From Paracoccaceae bacterium (GTDB lineage: Bacteria; Pseudomonadota; Alphaproteobacteria; Rhodobacterales; Rhodobacteraceae): a stretch of 64,000 bases of DNA. The DNA is taken from contig JAKITO010000005.1 in NCBI GenBank assembly GCA_021648025.1, positions 1 through 64,000 on the forward strand, in the 5' to 3' direction. The notes under the pieces are model-generated. The model searched no databases. It was not told where the DNA came from and saw only the letters and a list, made by a program, of their open reading frames with translations. This document shows, piece after piece, positions 17,655-26,619 of this stretch. Made by a program: the position numbers and the translations under genes. Within the stretch, counting starts at the first letter, position 1, and each line of letters begins with the position of its first letter.

Positions 17655-17664
17655 GGTTTGCCCC

Positions 17665-19149
17665 TTACACGACCGTAAACTGCCCCATCATTCCGGCGTC
17701 TTCATGTTCCAGAATATGGCAATGGTACATGTAAGGCACATCCGGGTCGGTGTAATGATCAAACCGGATCAGAATGCGCACCCGTTCGTTCGCGTCGACC
17801 AGAACCGTGTCTTTCAGCCCCAACTCTCCGGCGCCCGGTGCGCGCCCGTTCCGGTCGAGGATGCGGAACTGGGTGTTGTGGATGTGAAACGGATGCGCCA
17901 TCGGACCAGTATTGGACACTTCCCAAATCTCATCCACACCTTTTTCGACAATCTCGTTGACCCGGTTCATCTTCATCGTCTCGCCGTTGATGCGGAATTT
18001 GGCGAATGGTCCCATGCCCGACATCTGCAATTCAAACTTGCGAACTTTGTTTACGCCCTGCGCCGAAGCAGGTGGCAGGTTGGCCAATGTGACAGGCAAT
18101 GATGGTGACGTTTGTGCCAAATCACCCGGACGCAGTTCAAGGAAATCAAAGGCCGGGCCGCCACCACCCATCATGCCGCCCATCATGCCACCGCCGCCAC
18201 CCGTCGAGGCAACGCTTTGCAGCATGACCGTCCGGGCGTCCGACATATCGACAACGATTTCAGCCCGCTCACCCGGGGACAGGCGCAGTGCGCGCATTTG
18301 CACCGGCGCGTTTAGCAACCCGCCATCCGACGCAATCTGATCAAACGAACGACCGTCGCTGAAGGCCAGCGTATAGATACTGCCATTGGCACCATTCAAA
18401 AGGCGCAGGCGGACCAGGCTGGTCGTCACGTCGAAGAATGGCCGCACAGTGCCGTTGACCATCGCCACATTGCCGGTCAGCCCCATCATCCGCGAATGCA
18501 TTGACGGGCTGTACGGCATTTGCCCCGAGCGCGTGAAATCACGATCCTGAAGCACGACCGGGATGTCATCGACACCGTATGTCGATGGCAGATCTAGCGA
18601 ATTCGAGTGTTCATCGTCAATCATGATAAGACCGGCAATTCCGGCCCAGACCTGTGGCGCCGTCTTGTGCAACTGATGCGAATGATACCACATTGTCGAA
18701 GCCTTGTTGACCACCTTGAATTCAGGTGACCACACGGCACCCGGTTCGATTTGCTGATGCGGGCCACCGTCCATCATGGCCGGCAAGGTAAACCCATGCC
18801 AGTGCAAGGCAGTATTTTCGCGCAACCCGTTGGTGACATTCATCCGCACCGTATCACCTGTGGACATCCGCAGGACCGGCCCAAGGAACGACCCGTTGAT
18901 GCCCATCGTTTTGGTGTCTACGCCATCGAAAAACCCCGTGGTTCCGGGCTGAATTGCAAGGTCGTACACCCGCACGCCATCCAATATGCGCCCCACCTCT
19001 AATGGCGGGATTTGCAGTGGCTTGGGATTGGTCGCAAGGGCCGCATGTGCGGTATGGGGCGCGGCAAAGATCCCACCTGCTGCGGCAAGGGCAAAGGTGG
19101 CGGCACTGGATTTAAGCACATCCCGGCGGGAAGGATTATCAGATTTCAT
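17665..19149 (-). CDS. Tat-exported multicopper oxidase (CueO-like)
   Basis: The protein is 494 residues with a twin-arginine signal (SRRDVLKSSAATFALAAAGG; cleavage near AHA at 36). All four copper-ligand motifs are present: HWHG at 116-119, WYHSH at 154-158, HPFHIH at 419-424 and HCHILEHEDAGMM at 476-488. The type 1 Cys is C477 and the likely axial Met is M487. A Met/Gly-rich stretch (GGGGGMMGGMMGGGG, about residue 320) resembles the methionine-rich cuprous-oxidase insert of CueO. The probable role is periplasmic Cu(I) oxidation and copper tolerance, though laccase- or bilirubin-oxidase-like activity cannot be excluded. It is convergent with the NYN gene. A TetR gene lies upstream in the same direction. 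Confidence 0.88.
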   Translation of the reverse strand: MKSDNPSRRDVLKSSAATFALAAAGGIFAAPHTAHAALATNPKPLQIPPLEVGRILDGVRVYDLAIQPGTTGFFDGVDTKTMGINGSFLGPVLRMSTGDTVRMNVTNGLRENTALHWHGFTLPAMMDGGPHQQIEPGAVWSPEFKVVNKASTMWYHSHQLHKTAPQVWAGIAGLIMIDDEHSNSLDLPSTYGVDDIPVVLQDRDFTRSGQMPYSPSMHSRMMGLTGNVAMVNGTVRPFFDVTTSLVRLRLLNGANGSIYTLAFSDGRSFDQIASDGGLLNAPVQMRALRLSPGERAEIVVDMSDARTVMLQSVASTGGGGGMMGGMMGGGGPAFDFLELRPGDLAQTSPSLPVTLANLPPASAQGVNKVRKFELQMSGMGPFAKFRINGETMKMNRVNEIVEKGVDEIWEVSNTGPMAHPFHIHNTQFRILDRNGRAPGAGELGLKDTVLVDANERVRILIRFDHYTDPDVPYMYHCHILEHEDAGMMGQFTVV

Positions 19150-19274
19150 AGGTGCGTTCCATGTTCTTAGGCCAAGGGTTTTTTTGTAACGTGTCTATCA
19201 AGATACCTAAGTCGCACGTGTGGTTTATCCAAGCCCCTGTGACAATCCTGTGATAATCTGCAACTTACGTCGCC

Positions 19275-19892
19275 TCAGGCGCCAAACCGCGCCATGAACG
19301 TATCGACCGCGTGTTGGACCACCTCGTCAATCTCTTGCTCAGAGAAGGTAACCTGAATGCCAAACACCGCCCGGGCCCAAAGCCTGACCTTGCACAGTTC
19401 GGAAAATTGTTCCGCCGCCATCTCGATATCGTCGATAATCAACTCGCCCCGGGCCACGGCATCGACGAAATACTCGCTAATGCGCTGACGACCCATTTCC
19501 GGGCCGGCGGTGTAAAACGCCTGACCCAGCTCGGGAAACCGGTCCCGTTCAGCGACACAAATGCGAAAACACTGCATGGCAAAATCAGACAGCAAAAACC
19601 GCACCAACTGAGATGCAGCAATCCAAAGCACCTCTCGCGGGGGTCTGCCTTCGCCGATCAGTTCCAGCGCCCGGTCGGCCATCAACGTGCATTCGGTGGT
19701 GGCCACCTCCATGAACAATTGCCGCTTGTCCGGGAAATAACTGTAAAGTGTGGCCTTGGACACGCCCGCCACCCGGGCAATGTCATCAACGCTGGCCCCC
19801 TCAAAGCCGTCCGACATGAACACCTGCCGGGCACCTTTCAGCACCTGTTCAAATTTGCGGCCTGTTCGCGTGATTGTCGGAGTGCCGACCAT
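19275..19892 (-). CDS. TetR/AcrR-family transcriptional regulator
   Basis: The protein is 205 residues from the ATG at 19892, chosen because GAGAGGG lies five bases upstream and the sequence MVGTPTITRTGRKFEQVL leads straight into the TetR helix-turn-helix. The DNA-binding region reads GARQVFMSDGFEGASVDDIARVAGVSKATLYSYFPDKRQLF. The C-terminal ligand domain ends with WARAVFGIQVTFSEQEIDEVV, similar to AefR-type C-terminal domains. It is on the same strand as the multicopper oxidase gene, 125 bp ahead of it. It is divergent from mbfA, so it may control itself and one neighbour; the ligand is unknown. Confidence 0.85.
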   Translation of the reverse strand: MVGTPTITRTGRKFEQVLKGARQVFMSDGFEGASVDDIARVAGVSKATLYSYFPDKRQLFMEVATTECTLMADRALELIGEGRPPREVLWIAASQLVRFLLSDFAMQCFRICVAERDRFPELGQAFYTAGPEMGRQRISEYFVDAVARGELIIDDIEMAAEQFSELCKVRLWARAVFGIQVTFSEQEIDEVVQHAVDTFMARFGA

Positions 19893-19910
19893 TATCCCTC
19901 TCAAGAATCC

Positions 19911-19939
19911 TGAACTGACAATATAAACTGAACAGTTCA
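19911..19939. promoter_or_regulatory. Inverted repeat upstream of the TetR gene, candidate operator
   Basis: TGAACTG at 19911-19917 and CAGTTCA at 19933-19939 form a perfect 7-bp inverted repeat with a 15-bp AT-rich spacer. It lies 19-47 bp upstream of the TetR start codon, where an autoregulatory operator is expected. A nested AACTG-N2-CAGTT occurs at 19926-19937. Confidence 0.45.
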
Positions 19940-19991
19940 TATTAGACAACCAAGATGTAATCCACTTGCCGATACCGTCGCAATGGTTGAT

Positions 19992-20008
19992 ATTAGAATC
20001 ATTCTAAT
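19992..20008. promoter_or_regulatory. Irr-type iron control element upstream of mbfA
   Basis: ATTAGAATCATTCTAAT is a perfect 17-bp dyad (8-bp arms around a central C). It matches the iron-control-element pattern TTAGAA-N3-TTCTAA bound by Irr in Alphaproteobacteria. It lies 13-29 bp upstream of the mbfA ATG, a position suited to repression. mbfA is a known Irr target in rhizobia. Confidence 0.78.
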
Positions 20009-20020
20009 TAGAGGTGCTGC

Positions 20021-20995
20021 ATGAACTTCCTCAAACACCGCAAACAGTTTCGTGATCTTAGCGAACAGCAGATCCTTGCACTGGCCATTTCCTCGGAAGA
20101 GGATGACGCGCGCATTTATCGTGGCTACGCCGAGACCCTGCGCGCCGATTATCCCGGCAGTGCTGCAACATTCGAAGCCATGGCCACCGAAGAAGATGAG
20201 CACCGCAGATTGCTGATCGACCTGCACGTATCGCGGTTTGGCCCGACAATTCCGTTGATCAGGCGCGAACATGTGGCGGGGTATTACGCCCGCCGCCCGG
20301 TCTGGCTGATTGAAAACCTTGGTTTGGACCGTATTCGCCAAGAGGCCGAACTGATGGAATATGATGCCGAGAGGTTTTACCTCGCGGCCGCCGCCCGCAG
20401 TTCTGACGCGGCCACCCGCAAACTGTTGGGTGATCTGGCCGCAGCAGAGGCCGGGCACCAAAACACCGCCGCCGACCTTGCGGATGCTCTAAAGGATGGC
20501 GGGGTCCTGACCCGTGAAAACGAAGTGGAACATCGACAATTCATCCTGACCTGGGTTCAGCCTGCGCTGGCCGGGTTGATGGACGGGTCCGTGTCCACCC
20601 TGGCGCCGATATTTGCCACTGCCTTTGCCACCCAGGATACCTGGACCACCTTCCTTGTGGGCATCGCCGCATCCGTGGGTGCCGGCATTTCCATGGGCTT
20701 TACCGAGGCGGCGTCGGATGACGGCGAACTCTCCGGGCGTGGCTCACCGATAAAACGCGGGTTTGCCTCGGGGGTAATGACCACCGTCGGCGGGCTGGGC
20801 CATGCGCTGCCGTATCTGATAACCGACTTCTGGACGGCGACCGTGATCGCCTTTGTCGTGGTATTCCTTGAACTTTGGGCGATTGCCTGGATTCAGAACA
20901 AATACATGCAAACCCCGTTTTTCCGCGCCGCATTTCAGGTGGTTCTGGGTGGTGCCCTGGTTCTGGCGGCCGGCATCCTGATCGGCAGCGGTTAG
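20021..20995 (+). CDS. mbfA: MbfA, membrane-bound ferritin / iron exporter
   Basis: The protein is 324 residues. The N-terminal part (about 10-165) is a ferritin-like four-helix domain with di-iron residues in SSEEDDARIY, TEEDEH (E58, H61) and AEAGH. The C-terminal part (about 180-324) is a VIT1/CCC1-type membrane domain starting LTWVQPALAGLMDGSVSTLAP and carrying about five hydrophobic segments. This fusion is MbfA, which exports iron from the cytoplasm and protects against iron overload and peroxide in Bradyrhizobium and Agrobacterium. The ATG at 20021 is preceded by AGAGGTG. An Irr-box-like dyad sits just upstream. Confidence 0.9.
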   Translation: MNFLKHRKQFRDLSEQQILALAISSEEDDARIYRGYAETLRADYPGSAATFEAMATEEDEHRRLLIDLHVSRFGPTIPLIRREHVAGYYARRPVWLIENLGLDRIRQEAELMEYDAERFYLAAAARSSDAATRKLLGDLAAAEAGHQNTAADLADALKDGGVLTRENEVEHRQFILTWVQPALAGLMDGSVSTLAPIFATAFATQDTWTTFLVGIAASVGAGISMGFTEAASDDGELSGRGSPIKRGFASGVMTTVGGLGHALPYLITDFWTATVIAFVVVFLELWAIAWIQNKYMQTPFFRAAFQVVLGGALVLAAGILIGSG

Positions 20996-21037
20996 GGCGC
21001 GCTTGCAGGCCATTGCGGGAACGGCTAGGCCATATCA

Positions 21038-21967
21038 ATGATCGAGATTTTCATCCGGGTATTGCCGTTCTTTGCACTGATCGGCCTGGGCTACGGCGCC
21101 GGGCGAACCGGCTTTTTCACCCAGGATGCCACCGCCTGGCTGACCAAATTCGTGTTCTACTTTGCCTTGTCAGCAATGATATTCCGCTTTGCCGCGACCC
21201 TGCCGCTGGAACAGGTCTTCAACCCACGCCTGATCGCCGGCTACCTTTGGGGTACGGCATTTGTCTATGGCATCGCCACCATTGCCGGGTTTCTTCGTAA
21301 ACTCGACGTGCCAACAACCGCAGTCGAGGCCCAATGTGCGGCAATCGGCAACGTCGGCTTTCTTGGCCTGCCAATGTTCGCAGTCCTGTTCGGACAAGAA
21401 GCAATCGGCATCGTCATGATGGTACTGGCCACCGATCTGATCGTGTTCTCCGGCCTGATCGTCATCCTGATCAACGGCGGTCGCGGTGAACCGATTTCGC
21501 TGCACCTGCTGAAAACAATCGCCCTTGGCCTGCTGCGCAACCCGATGATTGTATCCATCCTGCTGGGGCTGACATGGTCGGCCTTGTCGCTGCCAATCCC
21601 TGGCCCGTTCGACGATTTCCTGATAATCCTCGGTGGGGCCGCCACGCCGGGTGCGCTGTTCGCCATCGGTGCCTCTCTGGCGCGAAAGTCTGGCGAACGG
21701 GTGCAGATCGCAGGCTGGCTCAGCTTTTGCAAACTGGCGCTGCATCCGATCTTTGTCGCCATTGGCGTTTTGTTCCTATTCCCGATCGACACATTTTCCG
21801 CCACTGTGGTTATTTCCGCCGCCGCTCTGCCGGTGGCTGGCAATGTCTTCATGCTGGCGCAACACTATAACATCGCCGCCCAGCGCGTATCGGCGGCAAT
21901 CCTTCTGTCAACAGTCATCAGCATCTTGTCCGTCCCGGCCATCATCGCCCTCCTAAGTTCTTCCTGA
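21038..21967 (+). CDS. AEC-family (auxin efflux carrier-like) transporter
   Basis: This integral membrane protein of 309 residues has about ten hydrophobic segments arranged as two repeats. It opens with IEIFIRVLPFFALIGLGYGAGRTGF, the standard start of the family. AIGNVGFLGLPMFAVLFG in the middle and AALPVAGNVFMLAQHYN near the end are the conserved Gly/Pro-bearing helices of the AEC fold. Bacterial AEC members export or import small organic acids or amino acids; the substrate here is unknown. It lies 42 bp after mbfA on the same strand. Confidence 0.83.
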   Translation: MIEIFIRVLPFFALIGLGYGAGRTGFFTQDATAWLTKFVFYFALSAMIFRFAATLPLEQVFNPRLIAGYLWGTAFVYGIATIAGFLRKLDVPTTAVEAQCAAIGNVGFLGLPMFAVLFGQEAIGIVMMVLATDLIVFSGLIVILINGGRGEPISLHLLKTIALGLLRNPMIVSILLGLTWSALSLPIPGPFDDFLIILGGAATPGALFAIGASLARKSGERVQIAGWLSFCKLALHPIFVAIGVLFLFPIDTFSATVVISAAALPVAGNVFMLAQHYNIAAQRVSAAILLSTVISILSVPAIIALLSSS

Positions 21968-22070
21968 TCTTCATCTTGCAAAATAAACTCCCGCGCGGCG
22001 CGCTCCCGCACTGGACGCGCACGCCAACGCCCGCTAGCGATACCTGAACCCAACAATAAAGGTGCCCCAA

Positions 22071-22901
22071 ATGGAAACCCTCGCAGAAAACAAATGTTTT
22101 GGCGGCGTTCAGGGCGTCTACAGCCACAAATCAACCGCCTGCAATTGCGACATGACCTTCGGTTTGTTTCTGCCGCCAGAGGCCAGGGACGGCCCGGTCC
22201 CGGTCCTGTGGTTCCTGTCCGGCCTGACCTGCACCCACGAAAACGCCATGGTCAAGGCAGGCGCCCAGACATGGGCCGCCGAACAGGGTATCGCGCTGGT
22301 GTTCCCGGATACCTCGCCGCGCGGAGAAGGCGTGGCAAATGACGATGATTATGACCTTGGCCAGGGGGCCGGTTTCTACGTCAATGCCACGCAATCCCCC
22401 TGGGCACCACATTTCACGATGTGGGACTATGTGGCCATGGAATTACCCGCCCTGCTGGGTGAAAATTTTGCCATCGACCTTGATCGCCAATCCATCACCG
22501 GCCATTCCATGGGCGGGCACGGCGCGCTGACACTGGCGATGAACCTGCCCGGCAAATACCGTTCGGTGTCGGCCTTTGCACCGATCTGCAACCCGACCGC
22601 AACCGATTGGGGCCGCAAACAGCTTAGCGCCTATCTGGGTGGCGACGAAAGCAAATGGGCCAAACATGACGCCACCCTGATGATGGCCAAATCCGGTTTT
22701 GACGGGCCAATGCTGATCGACACAGGTACTGCCGATCAGTTCATGGATTTCCTGCGCCCCGAAGCCCTGAGTGCCGCCATCGCCAAACGCCGCCAACAGG
22801 CGGTGATCCGGCTGCAACCGGGTTACGATCACAGTTATTTCTTCATCTCCAGCTTTATCGAGGACCACGTGACCTTTCACGCCGAAGCCCTCTGGACGTG
22901 A
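22071..22901 (+). CDS. fghA: S-formylglutathione hydrolase
   Basis: This esterase-D-type alpha/beta hydrolase has 276 residues from the ATG at 22071 (AAAGG eight bases upstream; an in-frame GTG at 22062 would lie inside that site). The catalytic serine is S146 in ITGHSMGGHG, and the Asp and His lie in LIDTGTADQF and PGYDHSYFF. It hydrolyses S-formylglutathione to formate and glutathione, completing the pathway begun by the class III alcohol dehydrogenase at 15.8 kb. It begins an operon of five genes with overlaps or 3-bp gaps. Confidence 0.93.
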   Translation: METLAENKCFGGVQGVYSHKSTACNCDMTFGLFLPPEARDGPVPVLWFLSGLTCTHENAMVKAGAQTWAAEQGIALVFPDTSPRGEGVANDDDYDLGQGAGFYVNATQSPWAPHFTMWDYVAMELPALLGENFAIDLDRQSITGHSMGGHGALTLAMNLPGKYRSVSAFAPICNPTATDWGRKQLSAYLGGDESKWAKHDATLMMAKSGFDGPMLIDTGTADQFMDFLRPEALSAAIAKRRQQAVIRLQPGYDHSYFFISSFIEDHVTFHAEALWT

Positions 22902-23374
22902 GCAAATTGTACATCGACGCCGATGCCTGTCCCGTTAAGGCCGAGGCTGAACGGGTGGCAACGCGCCACAAGATGCCAATGCTGGTGGTGTCAAACGGCG
23001 GATTGCGCCCGTCGCAGAACCCGCTGGTGGAAACGGTCATTGTCAGTCATGGCGCGGACGAGGCCGACATGTGGATCGCCGATCGCTGCGGCCCCGGTGA
23101 CGTGGTTGTCACCGGCGACATCCCCCTGGCGGCCAAGTGCATCGCCACCGGCGCGCGGGTGCTGCGCCACAACGGCGAGGCGTTCAGCAAGGCCAATATC
23201 GGCCGACAACTGGCGATGCGCGATCTGATGGCCGACGTGCGCGCCGCCAACCCTTTGGGCGTGGGCGGTGGCGGCAAACCCTTTACAAAGGTCGACCGCT
23301 CGCGTTTTCTGGACGCGTTGGAACGTGAAATCCGGGTGGCGCTCAAATCCGGGCAGGCCACTGTGAAAGGTTAG
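22898..23374 (+). CDS. YaiI/YqxD family protein (DUF188)
   Basis: The 158-residue protein opens LYIDADACPVKAEAERVA, the signature of the YaiI/YqxD (UPF0178) family, a PIN-like fold with acidic active-site candidates at D5 and D7. VVVTGDIPLAAKCI and LDALER are further family blocks. It starts at a GTG overlapping the fghA stop (GTGA), so translation is coupled. Its function is not established; nuclease activity is a guess from the fold. Confidence 0.85.
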   Translation: MSKLYIDADACPVKAEAERVATRHKMPMLVVSNGGLRPSQNPLVETVIVSHGADEADMWIADRCGPGDVVVTGDIPLAAKCIATGARVLRHNGEAFSKANIGRQLAMRDLMADVRAANPLGVGGGGKPFTKVDRSRFLDALEREIRVALKSGQATVKG

Positions 23375-23377
23375 AAC

Positions 23378-23998
23378 ATGCAGCCTAAGGCAGTCGTATT
23401 TGATATCGGCAACGTTCTGTTGGAATGGCACCCAGAGCCGTTTTTTGACCGGGCAATCGGCCCCGAACGGCGCAAGGCACTGTTTGCCGAGGTTGATCTT
23501 TATACCATGAACGATGCGGTTGATCTGGGCGGGCATTTCCAGGACACTGTGTATGCCCTGGCGGATCAGCACCCCGAATGGCGCGATGAGATCCGCCTGT
23601 GGCACGACCGCTGGATCGAAATGGCAGCCCCCGGCATTCCCCATTCCGCCCGACTGTTAAAAGCCTTGAAAACCAAAGGCGTGCCGGTCTTTTCACTGAC
23701 GAATTTCGGCATCCAAAGCCTGGAACTGGCGCGGCGGCACTATCCCATCCTGACCGAATTTGACCGCGAATACGTGTCTGGCCACCTTCAGGTGATCAAA
23801 CCCGACCCGACCTTTTACGAAATTCTTGAACGCGATTGTGGCGTCGCACCCGACGCACTTATTTTCACCGATGACAGACCGGAAAACATTGCCGCCGCCG
23901 CCGCCCGTGGCTGGCAGGTGCATCTGTTCGAAGGCCCACAAGGCTGGGCTGACCGACTGGTTGAGACCGGCCTTCTCAACCCCGGTGAGGCCGGATGA
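23378..23998 (+). CDS. HAD-superfamily hydrolase, subfamily IA (YihX-like)
   Basis: The 206-residue protein has the first HAD motif KAVVFDIGNVLLEW with nucleophile D9. The second motif is VFSLTNF, the Lys lies in HLQVIKPDPTFYE, and the acidic motif is LIFTDDRPENIAAA. The DIGN form without a second Asp at +2 resembles YihX-type sugar phosphatases and haloacid-dehalogenase-like members. The substrate is not predictable. It starts 3 bp after yaiI and overlaps the next gene by ATGA. Confidence 0.83.
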   Translation: MQPKAVVFDIGNVLLEWHPEPFFDRAIGPERRKALFAEVDLYTMNDAVDLGGHFQDTVYALADQHPEWRDEIRLWHDRWIEMAAPGIPHSARLLKALKTKGVPVFSLTNFGIQSLELARRHYPILTEFDREYVSGHLQVIKPDPTFYEILERDCGVAPDALIFTDDRPENIAAAAARGWQVHLFEGPQGWADRLVETGLLNPGEAG

Positions 23999-24912
23999 AC
24001 ATTCCCTATATCCCCTTTGACCAAGGCGAGGCCCTTCTCGACTGGCACGAATTGACCAAGGTACTTGCCAAGGGTCACGCGCTGCCCAAGGCCAAGATTG
24101 GCGATACCTTTCTTTACCGCGATCCCGACACGCTTTTGTCCCGCGCGGCCTGGATTGACGGGCTGGGGATGGCCGTCAAGACGGCGACCATTTTTCCGGA
24201 TAACCCCGGGCAGGGTCAGCCGGTGATCAATGGTGCGGTCTGTCTTTATTGCGACCAGACTGGCATACTTACTGCGCTGATCGACTTTCATCTGGTCACC
24301 AAATGGAAAACCGCTGGTGACAGTCTTTTGGCCGCCCAGCGTCTGGCCAACCCGGATGCCCGCGATATCCTGATTATCGGTGCCGGCACGGTTGGCCGCT
24401 CATTGATCGAAGCATTCAGCACGGGTTACCCACAGGCGAAAATCCATCTGTGGAACCGGACCACCGCCAAGGCCGGGCAATTGGCCGCCGAATTGCCCGA
24501 TGTCACGGTTGCCCCTGATCTGGAAGTCGCAGTGCGCCATGCCGACATTGTTGTCAGTGCGACCATGTCCACCGAACCTTTTATCCGCGGAGACTGGCTT
24601 TCTCCGGGGCAACACATCAACCTGATCGGCGCGTATCGCCCTGACATGCGCGAGGCGGACGATACCGCCCTTGCCCGTGCGCGCATTTACGTTGACAGCA
24701 TCGACACGACGATTGAGCATATAGGTGAGTTGAAAGTCCCGATCTCTCGGGGTGTGATAAGCAAGGATGCGGTGATCGCCGATTTCTATCAATTGTCCAG
24801 GTTCAACCGCTGGAACGCGCAAGACATCACCTTGTTCAAAAACGGCGGCGGAGCACACCTGGACCTGATGACCAGCCGGTACATTCTGGACAAATGGCAG
24901 GCTGCAACATGA
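23995..24912 (+). CDS. Ornithine cyclodeaminase / mu-crystallin family protein
   Basis: The 305-residue protein has a Rossmann NAD(P)-binding core, ILIIGAGTVGRSLIEAFSTGYP (about 124-145). The substrate-side sequence is GLGMAVKTATIFPDNP, with the conserved Lys at about 61. DIVVSATMSTEPFI and HINLIGAYRPDMREAD complete the family pattern. Members include ornithine cyclodeaminase, ketimine reductases and L-alanine dehydrogenase, so the exact reaction is open. It overlaps both neighbours by four bases. Confidence 0.82.
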   Translation: MNIPYIPFDQGEALLDWHELTKVLAKGHALPKAKIGDTFLYRDPDTLLSRAAWIDGLGMAVKTATIFPDNPGQGQPVINGAVCLYCDQTGILTALIDFHLVTKWKTAGDSLLAAQRLANPDARDILIIGAGTVGRSLIEAFSTGYPQAKIHLWNRTTAKAGQLAAELPDVTVAPDLEVAVRHADIVVSATMSTEPFIRGDWLSPGQHINLIGAYRPDMREADDTALARARIYVDSIDTTIEHIGELKVPISRGVISKDAVIADFYQLSRFNRWNAQDITLFKNGGGAHLDLMTSRYILDKWQAAT

Positions 24913-25835
24913 CTTATCTGGCAATATTCCTGCTTGTCATCGCGGTCTTGCCCTATGCCGCCGAAGCACGCCGCAAGCCAATGGATGCCTCGGCCCGGGT
25001 CGGGGCGACAGGGGCGTTTGCAACATTGTCCCAAGGCACCACCTTTTACGAATGGCTTGGACCAACGCGTGGACCGGTGGCGGTTTGCGTACACGGGTTG
25101 ACCACGCCGTCGTTTGTCTGGCGTGGTCTGGCACGAGGGTTGGCGCGAATTGGCTATCGGGTGCTGATCTATGATCTTTATGGCCGGGGGTATTCCGACC
25201 GGGTAACGGGGCGGCAGGATCAGGCATTTTTCCAGCGGCAATTGAACGACCTGCTGGATGATCAGAACATCGAAGGCGACATCACCCTGTTGGGCTATTC
25301 CATGGGCGGGGCGATTGCCACGGGTTTTACCGCGGCCCATCCTGACAAGGTCCGCCAACTTATCCTGCTGGCTTCGGCGGGCATGGGCGTTGGCGCCAAG
25401 CGCATGACCCGGTTTATCGCCCGGACTCCGGTGATTGGCGATTGGTTGTTCCTTGCACTGTTTGCACGAACCCACCGCAAGGGTTGTGAAGCGGAACGCC
25501 ACCTGCCCAGTTCGGTTGAAAACATCATCGACCTGCAATTGAACGAACTGCGCTACAAAGGCTTTGTGCCTGCCGTATTGGCCAGTATTCGCGGTATTCT
25601 TGCAAGTTCCCTAACCAAAGAGCACAAGGCCATTCACCGGGCCGGCATCCCGGTTCTGGCGGTTTGGGGCAGTGATGATGCGTTGATTCCGTTGACTGCC
25701 ATGGGCAACCTGACAGAGTGGAGCCGGGATGTAAGGCAAGATGTGATCGACGGGTCCGGTCATGGGCTGACCTATACCCATACGGATGCGGTTCTGGCGT
25801 CGATCTCGGGGGCGTTGAAGGGCGGGCTGAATTGA
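24909..25835 (+). CDS. Alpha/beta-fold hydrolase with N-terminal membrane anchor
   Basis: The protein is 308 residues from the ATG at 24909 that overlaps the previous stop (ATGA). An N-terminal hydrophobic segment (TYLAIFLLVIAVLPYAAEA) suggests an anchor or signal. The hydrolase fold shows the oxyanion region VCVHGLTTPSFVW, the nucleophile elbow LLGYSMGG, the acid in AVWGSDDALIP and the His in GSGHGLTY. The substrate is unknown. It is the last gene of the fghA operon and its 3' end touches a decayed MFS gene on the opposite strand. Confidence 0.83.
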   Translation: MTYLAIFLLVIAVLPYAAEARRKPMDASARVGATGAFATLSQGTTFYEWLGPTRGPVAVCVHGLTTPSFVWRGLARGLARIGYRVLIYDLYGRGYSDRVTGRQDQAFFQRQLNDLLDDQNIEGDITLLGYSMGGAIATGFTAAHPDKVRQLILLASAGMGVGAKRMTRFIARTPVIGDWLFLALFARTHRKGCEAERHLPSSVENIIDLQLNELRYKGFVPAVLASIRGILASSLTKEHKAIHRAGIPVLAVWGSDDALIPLTAMGNLTEWSRDVRQDVIDGSGHGLTYTHTDAVLASISGALKGGLN

Positions 25836-26427
25836 CCCGTAAGCAGCGACAACCAAAAGCCGTTCCTTGATTGGCAAATGTATGATGGCGCTGAACGCCC
25901 CGACCCCGACACCAATCCACCAGACCAGGGTGTAATCGCCATAGATGTCATACATCCGCCCGCCCAGCCAAACGCCCAGAAAGCTGCCCAACTGGTGTGA
26001 GAGAAAGACAAAACCGTATAATGTGCCCATGTACCGCAGCCCGTAAATCTGCGCAACCAACCCCGAGGTGAGCGGCACAGTCGCCAACCATAAGCTGCCC
26101 ATCAGCACCGAAAAAAGGATCACCGTGGTGGGCGTGATCGGCAACAGGATGAACATTGCCGCCAGCAATGTCCGCGCTGTATATATCCCCGCCAACAGGT
26201 ATTTTTTTGGGTCGTGGGTCACTTTGAAATATCTTTTTTGCGCGGTTTGTACCCCAGGCGATGTTCTGAATGGCAATCGCCAGCGAAAATTCCGAGCGAA
26301 GCCAGCCGAATTCATCGGCAATCGGAATCTGGAACACGCCAAATGAGACCCGAATGGCAAAGCTCATCGTGATGATGATGCACGATACAATCAAAACGGG
26401 CGTTACAAGCGAGGGTTTGCGGTCCAT
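25836..26427 (-). pseudogene. MFS transporter pseudogene with a large internal deletion
   Basis: Two fragments in different frames match one major-facilitator protein. The first (26427 to about 26255) begins MDRKPSLVTPVLIVSCII and covers one membrane segment up to AIAIQNIAWG. The second (about 26213 to 25836, other frame) begins near DPKKYLLAGIYTARTLLAA and carries the last four membrane segments to WIGVGVGAFSAIIHLPIKERL. The middle of the protein (roughly TM2-TM8, on the order of 200 residues) is missing. The C-terminal frame also loses its stop and reads on antisense into the convergent hydrolase. The substrate of the ancestral transporter is unknown. Confidence 0.78.
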
Positions 26428-26619
26428 GGGGTTCTTCTCCGGACCCAGAAAGGCGAGGTTACGGTGCCTGCCTCAGAGGTCAAATCAGAGTTTATGCGGT
26501 ATGGGACCTCCAACGGTGATGTGGCTACGGAAAATTAACTTGATTGCCGATAAATCACGGTGAGAAAACTGTTTCTCCGGGCAATCGACTCTGGCCCTTA
26601 GCCACGATAATTCACGGAT

